A stretch of 64,000 nucleotides of DNA, from contig NVXM01000026.1 in the NCBI GenBank assembly GCA_002733865.1, positions 186,001 to 250,000 of the forward strand, in the 5' to 3' direction. This DNA is from Sphingopyxis sp. (GTDB lineage Bacteria > Pseudomonadota > Alphaproteobacteria > Sphingomonadales > Sphingomonadaceae). The position numbers and the translations under genes were made by a program. The first letter of the stretch is position 1; each line of letters opens with the position of its first letter. This document shows positions 58,134 to 64,000 of the stretch, in pieces. The notes below the pieces were generated by a model that saw nothing but the letters and a program-made list of their open reading frames with translations, ran no database searches and was not told the DNA's origin.

Positions 58134-59663
58134 ATGGCGGGCAGTTTCGGAACGGAAGCCGCTCGCTCAGCGCTGGCAAACGGCAAGCCAGCGCTGATCT
58201 GGCGGCGGCAAGTCGCGGACACGGAAACGCCGGTTTCTGCAGCTTTGAAGCTGATGGAAGACGGTCGCGGCGATTACCTGCTCGAATCGGTTGAAGGCGG
58301 AGAAACCAGAGGCCGTCACAGCATGATCGGCCTTGCGCCCGACCTGGTCTTCCGGGCCGATGGCGAGAAGGCGGCTATCAATCGAAACTGGCTCGCCGAT
58401 CGTGGCCGCTTCATCAATGAAAGCGGCGACAGCCTCACCGCCTTGCGTTCTCTGGTCAAGGCCTGCCAGATGGAGGTGCCGGAAGAACTGCCCCGGGCGC
58501 TTGCCTGTCTGGTCGGTTATTTTGGCTATGAGACGATTGGCCTGGTCGAGAAACTGCCCCGCGCGCCGCAATCCGATCTGGATCTGCCGGACATGCTTTT
58601 CGTCCGGCCGACGGTGATCTTGATCTTTGACCGTCTGGCCGATGAATTGTTTCTGGTGGCACCGGTATGGCCGGAGACCGATGGCGCCAACGACACCAAG
58701 ATTGCCGCTGCGGAAGAACGGCTGGACGAAGCACAGCGCGGCCTATCCAGCCCCGTTCGTCCTGAGCTTGTCGAAGGCCAATATCAGTCCGACTTCGCCT
58801 CGGCTGAGCCGCAGTTCAAACCGCAGCTCGATCCAGACAAGTACAGCCAGATGGTATTGCGCGCCAAGGAATATATCGAGGCCGGTGACATCTTCCAGGT
58901 GGTGCTGGCCCAGCGCTTCACCACCCCGTTCACTTTGCCCCCGATCGAACTTTACCGTGCGCTGCGCCGGATCAACCCGTCGCCCTTCCTCTTCTTTCTC
59001 GACCTGCCCGGTTTTGCCCTCACCGGTTCCAGCCCGGAAATCCTCGTCCGCGCGCGCGATGGCGAGGTCACCATCCGGCCAATCGCCGGCACCCGCCCGC
59101 GCGGTAACAATGCCGCCGAGGATAAAGCCAATAAAGAAAGCCTGCTCGCCGACCCCAAGGAACGGGCCGAACATCTCATGCTGCTCGATCTTGGCCGCAA
59201 CGACGTCGGCCGTGTAGCCAGCGCGCACAGCGTCGAGGTCACCGACAGCTATACCGTCGAGTTCTACAGCCATGTCATGCATATCGTGTCCAACGTCGTC
59301 GGCCAGCTGGCCCCGGAAAAAGACGCGCTCGATGCCCTGTTCGCCGGCTTCCCTGCCGGCACGGTCAGCGGCGCCCCGAAAGTCCGCGCCTGCGAGATCA
59401 TCGCCGAACTCGAACCCGAAACCCGCGGCGCCTATGCCGGCGGCGTCGGCTATTTCTCGCCCGATGGCAGCATGGACAGCTGCATCGTGCTGCGGACCGG
59501 GATTGTGAAGGACGGCATGCTGCATGTACAGGCTGGGGCCGGGATCGTCGCCGACAGCGTTCCGGCTTATGAACAGGCCGAATGTGAGGCCAAGGCCGGG
59601 GCGTTGCTGGCGGCGGCAAAAGAAGCGGTGAAGCGGGCGCGGGATGTCGGGTTCGGGCAGTAA
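58134..59663 (+). CDS. trpE: Anthranilate synthase component I (TrpE)
   Basis: Makes anthranilate from chorismate with ammonia supplied by TrpG. The start ATG is 5 bases after ppiD. The N-terminal domain is followed by a chorismate-binding domain (IRPIAGTRPRG, LGRNDVGRVA, FPAGTVSGAPKVRA). Between the domains, residues 207-215 read PVRPELVEG, encoded by a REP-like repeat and absent from most relatives. Length is 509 aa. trpG does not follow; the next gene is on the opposite strand and belongs to the arsenic operon. Confidence 0.95.
   Translation: MAGSFGTEAARSALANGKPALIWRRQVADTETPVSAALKLMEDGRGDYLLESVEGGETRGRHSMIGLAPDLVFRADGEKAAINRNWLADRGRFINESGDSLTALRSLVKACQMEVPEELPRALACLVGYFGYETIGLVEKLPRAPQSDLDLPDMLFVRPTVILIFDRLADELFLVAPVWPETDGANDTKIAAAEERLDEAQRGLSSPVRPELVEGQYQSDFASAEPQFKPQLDPDKYSQMVLRAKEYIEAGDIFQVVLAQRFTTPFTLPPIELYRALRRINPSPFLFFLDLPGFALTGSSPEILVRARDGEVTIRPIAGTRPRGNNAAEDKANKESLLADPKERAEHLMLLDLGRNDVGRVASAHSVEVTDSYTVEFYSHVMHIVSNVVGQLAPEKDALDALFAGFPAGTVSGAPKVRACEIIAELEPETRGAYAGGVGYFSPDGSMDSCIVLRTGIVKDGMLHVQAGAGIVADSVPAYEQAECEAKAGALLAAAKEAVKRARDVGFGQ
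58754..58779 (+). repeat. REP-like palindromic repeat inside trpE
   Basis: The 26 bases around GTTCGTCCTGAGCTTGTCGA match the dispersed sphingomonad repeat commonly seen between genes. It is in frame and encodes VRPELVEG. The copy has an imperfect palindrome (GTCCT against AGGCC). It lies in a variable linker between domains, so it is probably tolerated. Confidence 0.75.
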
Positions 59664-59744
59664 TCCGAGAACCTGCGCTGAGGGCCGAGACGGACAGCGC
59701 ACCAGCGGAAGCTGGATTTGACGGCTTCCCCTGCTCGTACGTTT

Positions 59745-60812
59745 TTATGCTGTCGGGAAATTTGAGCGGGTACGATTTGCAAATGCCACCAGCGACAACA
59801 TTACCGGAACTTCGACGAGAACGCCCACGACCGTAGCCAGCGCGGCACCGCTCCCCAGTCCGAAAACACCGATCGCCACTGCTACCGCCAGTTCAAAAAA
59901 ATTGGATGTGCCGATCAAGGCACATGGTGCCGCCACATTGTGCGGCACCTTCCACGCCCAAGCAGCGGCGTAGCTGATAAAAAATATGCCGTAACTCTGG
60001 ATAAGGATTGGGACGGCAATAAGAGCGATCAGCAATGGCTGTGTCACAATCGTCTGCGCTTGAAAGGCGAACAGCAATATAACCGTCAGCAACAGCCCGA
60101 GGACGGAAAGCGGTTTGATGCGTCCCGTGAATGCGGTGATCGCAGTCTCGTCCCCATCTGAACGAGCAAGCAGAGTCCGGCGCGTCAGCGCACCGGCGAC
60201 GAGCGGAATAACCACATATAGCGCTACCGACAGCAGCAATGTCGCCCACGGCACGACGATATCGGTGACACCGAGCAAGAGGGCGACGATCGGCGCGAAT
60301 GCAAATATCATGATGATGTCGTTCACCGATACCTGGACAAGCGTATAAGCGGGATCGCCCTTGGTCATTTGTGACCAGACGAATACCATAGCGGTGCAAG
60401 GCGCTGCGCCAAGCAGGATGAGTCCCGCTATATATTGCTCCGCATCATCCGGTAAAATCAGGCCTGCGAATATATATTTGAAAAATAGCACGCCCAATGC
60501 AGCCATGGTAAACGGCTTGATGAACCAGTTGACGACAACCGTTATGACCAGGCCCTTGGGCTTGTCGCCAATATGCCTGAGGCTGGCAAAATCCACGCCG
60601 ACCATCATCGGATAGATCATTGCCCAGATCAGAACCGCCACCACCAGATTGACCGAAGCATATTCCAGTCCCGCAAGAATCGCCACCGTATCAGGAGCGA
60701 CATTGCCGATGAGGATCCCAGCCAATATGGCAGCCGCGACCCAGATGGACAGCCATTTTTCAAATACACCAAGCCCTGCATCGGCAGATGTCTCAAGATG
60801 AGGCGTTGCCAT
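59745..60812 (-). CDS. acr3: Arsenite efflux transporter ACR3
   Basis: 355-residue inner-membrane protein of about ten transmembrane segments that extrudes As(III). The family signature with its conserved Cys is [19 protein letters not shown], and the second conserved region is [13 protein letters not shown]. It is the bile/arsenite/riboflavin-type transporter ACR3, not the unrelated ArsB. It starts 3 bases after the arsC stop and is the last gene of the ars operon. It faces trpE, with 81 bases between stops. Confidence 0.94.
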   Translation of the reverse strand: MATPHLETSADAGLGVFEKWLSIWVAAAILAGILIGNVAPDTVAILAGLEYASVNLVVAVLIWAMIYPMMVGVDFASLRHIGDKPKGLVITVVVNWFIKPFTMAALGVLFFKYIFAGLILPDDAEQYIAGLILLGAAPCTAMVFVWSQMTKGDPAYTLVQVSVNDIIMIFAFAPIVALLLGVTDIVVPWATLLLSVALYVVIPLVAGALTRRTLLARSDGDETAITAFTGRIKPLSVLGLLLTVILLFAFQAQTIVTQPLLIALIAVPILIQSYGIFFISYAAAWAWKVPHNVAAPCALIGTSNFFELAVAVAIGVFGLGSGAALATVVGVLVEVPVMLSLVAFANRTRSNFPTA

Positions 60813-60815
60813 CTC

Positions 60816-61322
60816 TCAAGCCTCGGCTTTCTGTGCGCCAATATCCCTGAGGCGGCTTTGCAGACTCATCTTGTCTATGCTTTCGAGCGGCAAGGCCAGA
60901 AACAGGCCGATGCGATTCAGCATCATCCGATAGGCTTCGGTGAAGGCTGCCCGTTTTTCTGCCTCGCTACCTGTTGCTGCCGCTGGATCGGGAATGCCCC
61001 AATGGGCAGTGATCGGTTGTCCGGGCCAGACAGGACAGGTCTCGCCAGCAGCATTGTCACAAACGGTAAAAACGAAATCGAGCTTCGGCGCATCCGGACC
61101 TGAAAACTCTTCCCAGTTTTTGGACCGCAAGTTCTCTGTCGGATGATCCATCAATGCGAGCAGATCGAGCGAATAGGGATGGACCCTGCCAGCAGGGTTG
61201 CTCCCCGCACTATAGGCCTTGAAACGCCCCTTGCCTTCGCGGTTCAATATCGCTTCTGCCAATATGGAACGCGCCGAATTGCCCGTGCAAAGAAACAGGA
61301 CGTTGTAAACGCGCTCGCTCAT
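60816..61322 (-). CDS. arsC: Arsenate reductase, low-molecular-weight phosphatase type
   Basis: 168-residue thioredoxin-coupled ArsC that reduces As(V) to As(III). The phosphatase-like loop CTGNSARS contains Cys12, with the family surrounding VLFLCTGNSARSILAEAIL. The redox Cys pair is present further on (FVFTVCDNAAGETCPVWPG). The start ATG overlaps the arsI stop by ATGA (61319-61322). It supplies As(III) for the ACR3 exporter. Confidence 0.94.
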   Translation of the reverse strand: MSERVYNVLFLCTGNSARSILAEAILNREGKGRFKAYSAGSNPAGRVHPYSLDLLALMDHPTENLRSKNWEEFSGPDAPKLDFVFTVCDNAAGETCPVWPGQPITAHWGIPDPAAATGSEAEKRAAFTEAYRMMLNRIGLFLALPLESIDKMSLQSRLRDIGAQKAEA

Positions 61323-61774
61323 GACATGCTCGCGTTCGATGGAGCGCAGCAGCTTGTTTCCGCAGCATTTTTCGAAACAGCAGATAATGTGGGGTCATCG
61401 CCATATACGACCGACTCTCCGCTGGTGTAAAAGGCTTCCCACACTACGCCGTCCGGATCGGACACCCAGCTCTTTTCGGACCTGGCATAGCAGCAAGTGG
61501 TCTGCCCCTCTTCGAGCAGGGGCGCATCGGCTTTGCGAAGGCGGGTAAAGACTTCCTGTAATTCGTCCGGGCTTTCGGCCTGAATGCCAAGATGCTCGAT
61601 ACCTTTGGCTGCATGGTTTTCAGACGATATGGCGAAATTGACGCGGGGGTCATCCAGCATCCACTTGGCATAGTCGTCCTTCGTCACCGCTGGTTCGGCA
61701 TCAAATAGCGTGGAATAAAATCTTATCGAAGCATCAAGATTTTCCACCCCGACGTGAATATGCATGCGTTTCAT
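61319..61774 (-). CDS. arsI: ArsI/CadI-type dioxygenase, C-As bond lyase
   Basis: 151-residue glyoxalase-fold enzyme predicted to cleave trivalent organoarsenicals such as methylarsonous acid to As(III). The vicinal Cys pair that binds the arsenical is Cys94-Cys95 (EGQTTCCYARSEKSW). Metal ligands are His5 or His7 (MHIHVG), His61 (IEHLGI) and a Glu in VVWEAFYT. The start at 61774 overlaps the arsR stop by ATGA. A Cys pair near the C-terminus (ETSCCAPS) is extra. Confidence 0.9.
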   Translation of the reverse strand: MKRMHIHVGVENLDASIRFYSTLFDAEPAVTKDDYAKWMLDDPRVNFAISSENHAAKGIEHLGIQAESPDELQEVFTRLRKADAPLLEEGQTTCCYARSEKSWVSDPDGVVWEAFYTSGESVVYGDDPTLSAVSKNAAETSCCAPSNASMS

Positions 61775-62100
61775 TGGCAGAGCCTTTCCAGCTGGTTGGC
61801 AATTGGAGCGCAATCTTCACCGGAACAACAATTCTCCAGCATGAACGCCATCAGGGCATTCATGGTCGCAAGATTGGCGCGATAAATAATGAGACGACTT
61901 TGGCGCTTTGACGTTACAAGATCAGCACGCGACAATATCGACAGGTGAGAGGACATCGTATTCGGCGGTACATCCAGCCGTTTTGCAATCTCGCCAGCAG
62001 GCATCCCTGCAGGCTCATGCCGAACCAACAGTTTAAAAACATCCAGCCGGGTGTTTTGAGCGAGTGAGCCGAGCGCTTCTATTGCTTTTATCGAATCCAT
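61771..62100 (-). CDS. arsR: ArsR/SmtB-family arsenic-responsive repressor
   Basis: 109-residue winged-helix repressor from the ATG at 62100 (MDSIKAIEAL). The DNA-recognition helix is in VPPNTMSSHLSILSRADLV. The usual metal site CVC in that helix is absent; instead a C-terminal cluster CCSGEDC (Cys 91, 92, 97) probably binds As(III), similar to the Acidithiobacillus ferrooxidans ArsR type. It is the first gene of arsR-arsI-arsC-acr3. A 9-bp inverted repeat overlaps its start codon. Confidence 0.93.
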   Translation of the reverse strand: MDSIKAIEALGSLAQNTRLDVFKLLVRHEPAGMPAGEIAKRLDVPPNTMSSHLSILSRADLVTSKRQSRLIIYRANLATMNALMAFMLENCCSGEDCAPIANQLERLCQ

Positions 62101-62127
62101 ATATCCATGATAATAGAAATATGGATT
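62094..62127. promoter_or_regulatory. Candidate ArsR operator, 9-bp inverted repeat
   Basis: AATCCATAT (62094-62102) and ATATGGATT (62119-62127) are perfect inverted repeats with a 16-base spacer; the start codon lies inside the first arm. An extra ATCCAT (62103-62108) makes a direct copy. TATTAT (about 62111-62116 on the minus strand) between the arms could be a -10 box. Binding would block the promoter and the ribosome site. Confidence 0.55.
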
Positions 62128-62325
62128 GATTGGGAAGCTTTTTTTCGGCTGGCACACGGAGCGCGATCCAGGAATTCTCTGCGGGCTGGCCTGTGTCCGT
62201 TTTCCGGACCAATTCGCTCCCTATGCCAGCACGCCTTAATGATCGCCTCTCGCCCCGCTGCTGCCGACAAAAATGACCTGCGCCGAGGTCGTTCCGCAGC
62301 TTAAAGCGATCCCGACCAGCCGCGC
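62128..62325. other. Intergenic stretch between arsR and the PHA-system gene
   Basis: About 200 bases with no supported coding frame. GTCCG-N5-CGGAC near 62196 is a short inverted repeat without a T-tract. It should contain the ars promoter -35 region and the 3' end of the leftward gene at 62326. Confidence 0.4.
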
Positions 62326-62628
62326 TCACTCCAGCATCTTCGGCGCTTCCTTCTGCAGCTTCGCCTTAATCTTGTTCGCGAACATCGCCAGCATCGGCGG
62401 CAATTCCAGAACGGCGTACACCTCGTCTTCGCGCACATGCATATCGCTGATAATCCGCTGACCGACCGCCTCCAGCGTGAAATGGAGATGATCCCCTTCC
62501 CAGCGATGATCGGTCAGGCTCGCGCCCGGTATGATATCACTCAGCGTATGCACGCCGCTGCCGATCCGGCTTTTGGCTTCTTCCACGCCCAGCTTGTGCG
62601 GGATATTGACGGTGACTGGCTCGTTCAT
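62326..62628 (-). CDS. Polyhydroxyalkanoic acid system family protein
   Basis: 100-residue small protein matching the PHA_gran_rgn family (opening NEPVTVNIPHKLGVEEAKSR, then LHFTLEAVGQRIISDMHV, and a C-terminal amphipathic helix ANKIKAKLQKEAPKMLE). Family members sit on or regulate storage granules, but many genomes carry them without a PHA operon and the function is often unclear. It starts 8 bases after the stop of the M13 peptidase on the same strand and is probably cotranscribed with it. Confidence 0.85.
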   Translation of the reverse strand: MNEPVTVNIPHKLGVEEAKSRIGSGVHTLSDIIPGASLTDHRWEGDHLHFTLEAVGQRIISDMHVREDEVYAVLELPPMLAMFANKIKAKLQKEAPKMLE

Positions 62629-62636
62629 ATGTCCGC

Positions 62637-64000
62637 TTACCAGATTTTCACGCGCTTATCAGGGGAAATATACATCGCGCTGTCCGGGGTGATATTGAAC
62701 GCCTCGTACCATGCGTCGATATTGGGAACGACGCCATCGACCCGATATTCCGTCGGGCTGTGCGGATCGGTCAGCAATTGCTCGCGCAACGCATTTTCGC
62801 GGGATTTGCCGCGCCAGACCTGCGCCCAGGCCAGGAAGAAGCGCTGATCGCCGGTCAGGCCGTTGAGCATCGGCGGTTCACCATGGCTCGCCACATAGCG
62901 GCGATAGGCGGAATAGGCCATTTCCAGGCCGCCCAGATCGCCAATATTCTCGCCCATCGTCAACTTGCCGTTTACGTGGACGCCGGAAACCGGCTCAAAT
63001 TTGTCATATGCCTCTCCCAGCTGCTTGGTCCGCGCTTCGAATTTCTCTGCCGATTCCTTGGTCCACCAGTCGCGAATCTTGCCGGAGCCATCAAACTGGC
63101 GCCCCTGATCATCAAAACCGTGACCGATTTCATGCCCGATGACGGCACCGATTGCGCCATAATTGACAGCCGGATCGGCATTGGGGTCGAAAAAGGGCGG
63201 CTGCAATATCGCGGCGGGAAAGGTGATCTGGTTGAGCAGCGGATTATAATAGGCGTTCACCGTCTGTGGGTTCATCTCCCACAGCTCCCGATCAACCGGA
63301 TGGGGCAGCCGCGCCAGGTCAATATCAAAGGCGAATTGCGCCGCCCGCTGGACATTGCCGAGCAGATCATCCCGCTTCACCACGAGGGGGGAATAATCAA
63401 TCCACTTGGATGGATAGCCGATCCGCGGTTCAAATGCGTCGAGCTTCTTCTGCGCCTCGGCGCGGGTGGCTTCATCCATCCAGTCGCTCTTGCTGATCCT
63501 CTCGCCCAGCGCCGCCACCAGATTATTGACCAGTTCGGTCATCTGCTGCTGGCTTTCGGCCGGATAATGACGGTCGACATATTTCTGGCCAATCGCTTCG
63601 CCGATATTATTGTTCACCAGATCGACACCGCGTTTCCAGCGCTCTTTCTGGACCGGAATGTCGCGCAGCGTCTTGCTGAAGAAATTGAATTTTGCCTCGT
63701 CAAACGCCTTCGGCAAATAGGAGGCGTTGTCGCTGATGAAATGCGCCGTCAGATAGTCTTTCCAGGTGCTGACCGGAACACTCTCCAGCAGTTCGCCGCT
63801 GGCCGCAATGGCGGTAGTTTCGGCAGCGATGACCGTATCAACCTTGCCAAAACCGCTTTCATCTAACCAGACGGCCCAGTCGAATTCGGGTGCCAGTTCC
63901 ATCAACTGCTCGCGGTTCATCGGGTTGTAAATCTGCTTGATATCGCGCTGCCGCTCTGGTGCCCATTGCACCTCGGCGAGAGCGGTTTCCAGAGCAACGA
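62637..64000 (-). CDS. M13-family zinc metallopeptidase, C-terminal part (gene starts beyond the window)
   Basis: Neprilysin-like peptidase. The frame remains open to the window edge (VALETALAEVQWAPERQ), so the signal peptide and N-terminal part are missing. The zinc site is VIGHEIGHGFDDQGRQF. The substrate-binding signature NAYYNPLLNQITFPAAI and the Glu ligand in GENIGDLGGLEMAY are present. The end MYISPDKRVKIW matches the family C-terminus (normally ending CxVW). The enzyme is probably periplasmic or lipid-anchored. It is followed by the PHA-system gene. Confidence 0.93.
   Translation of the reverse strand, partial: VALETALAEVQWAPERQRDIKQIYNPMNREQLMELAPEFDWAVWLDESGFGKVDTVIAAETTAIAASGELLESVPVSTWKDYLTAHFISDNASYLPKAFDEAKFNFFSKTLRDIPVQKERWKRGVDLVNNNIGEAIGQKYVDRHYPAESQQQMTELVNNLVAALGERISKSDWMDEATRAEAQKKLDAFEPRIGYPSKWIDYSPLVVKRDDLLGNVQRAAQFAFDIDLARLPHPVDRELWEMNPQTVNAYYNPLLNQITFPAAILQPPFFDPNADPAVNYGAIGAVIGHEIGHGFDDQGRQFDGSGKIRDWWTKESAEKFEARTKQLGEAYDKFEPVSGVHVNGKLTMGENIGDLGGLEMAYSAYRRYVASHGEPPMLNGLTGDQRFFLAWAQVWRGKSRENALREQLLTDPHSPTEYRVDGVVPNIDAWYEAFNITPDSAMYISPDKRVKIW

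Noticed and set aside
1..64000. CRISPR array, prophage, insertion sequence or secondary-metabolite cluster
   Set aside because: No regularly spaced repeats, transposase, integrase, phage structural gene or biosynthetic megaenzyme is visible; gene content is core metabolism and information processing.

Overview
The window looks like chromosomal DNA of a sphingomonad (Alphaproteobacteria, Sphingomonadales; a Sphingorhabdus, Parasphingorhabdus or Sphingopyxis-like genome). The grounds are alphaproteobacterial gene orders (divL-tsaE-amgK-murU-addB-addA-trxA, recG opposite sdhE-mfd, tpiA-secG-pyrG, dnaG-rpoD), moderately high G+C, and a PVRPELVEG-encoding REP-like repeat of the sphingomonad type inside trpE. 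It is almost entirely dense core genome. I see no prophage, insertion sequence, CRISPR array or plasmid gene.

Layout. 0-6.5 kb: 3' part of dnaG, rpoD, an unknown gene, and a MoxR ATPase/VWA pair. 6.5-8.6 kb: leftward group of a DOMON-like protein, a DUF1343 (NamZ-type) muramidase and a small unknown. 8.6-18.1 kb: tyrS, a PilZ protein, recG, sdhE-mfd and an EAL phosphodiesterase. 18.3-20.2 kb: moaA-nadK and tRNA-Asn. 20.5-24.6 kb: DUF1254 and DUF885 exported proteins and a TSUP transporter. 24.6-30.2 kb: secA with a small exported ORF just upstream, argJ, an inositol-monophosphatase-family gene and trxA. 30.3-41.3 kb: a tightly overlapping leftward operon divL-tsaE-amgK-murU-addB-addA. 41.4-50.9 kb: moaB, a radical SAM gene, an acyl-CoA ligase, dnaE, a glutathione peroxidase and lolD-lolC. 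50.9-52.8 kb: the most regulatory part of the window, with a candidate small RNA ending in a Rho-independent terminator, an RpoH-type promoter, a ROSE-like RNA thermometer in front of an hsp20 gene, that gene's terminator, tandem stem-loops, and a Crp-family gene with a perfect TGTGA-N6-TCACA site upstream. 52.8-59.7 kb: pyrG, secG, tpiA, then ppiD-trpE. 59.7-62.1 kb: an arsRIC-acr3 arsenic operon. 62.3-64 kb: a PHA-system family protein and the 3' part of an M13 metallopeptidase.

Functional links. MurNAc salvage has three candidate steps here (NamZ-like, AmgK, MurU). c-di-GMP signalling has an EAL enzyme and a PilZ protein. Cell-cycle control has DivL, whose phosphoacceptor His is Tyr. Double-strand-break and repair functions are AddAB, RecG and Mfd. 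Gene packing is extreme: ATGA start/stop overlaps are common, and four of eight convergent gene pairs overlap by exactly four bases, with both stop codons interleaved.
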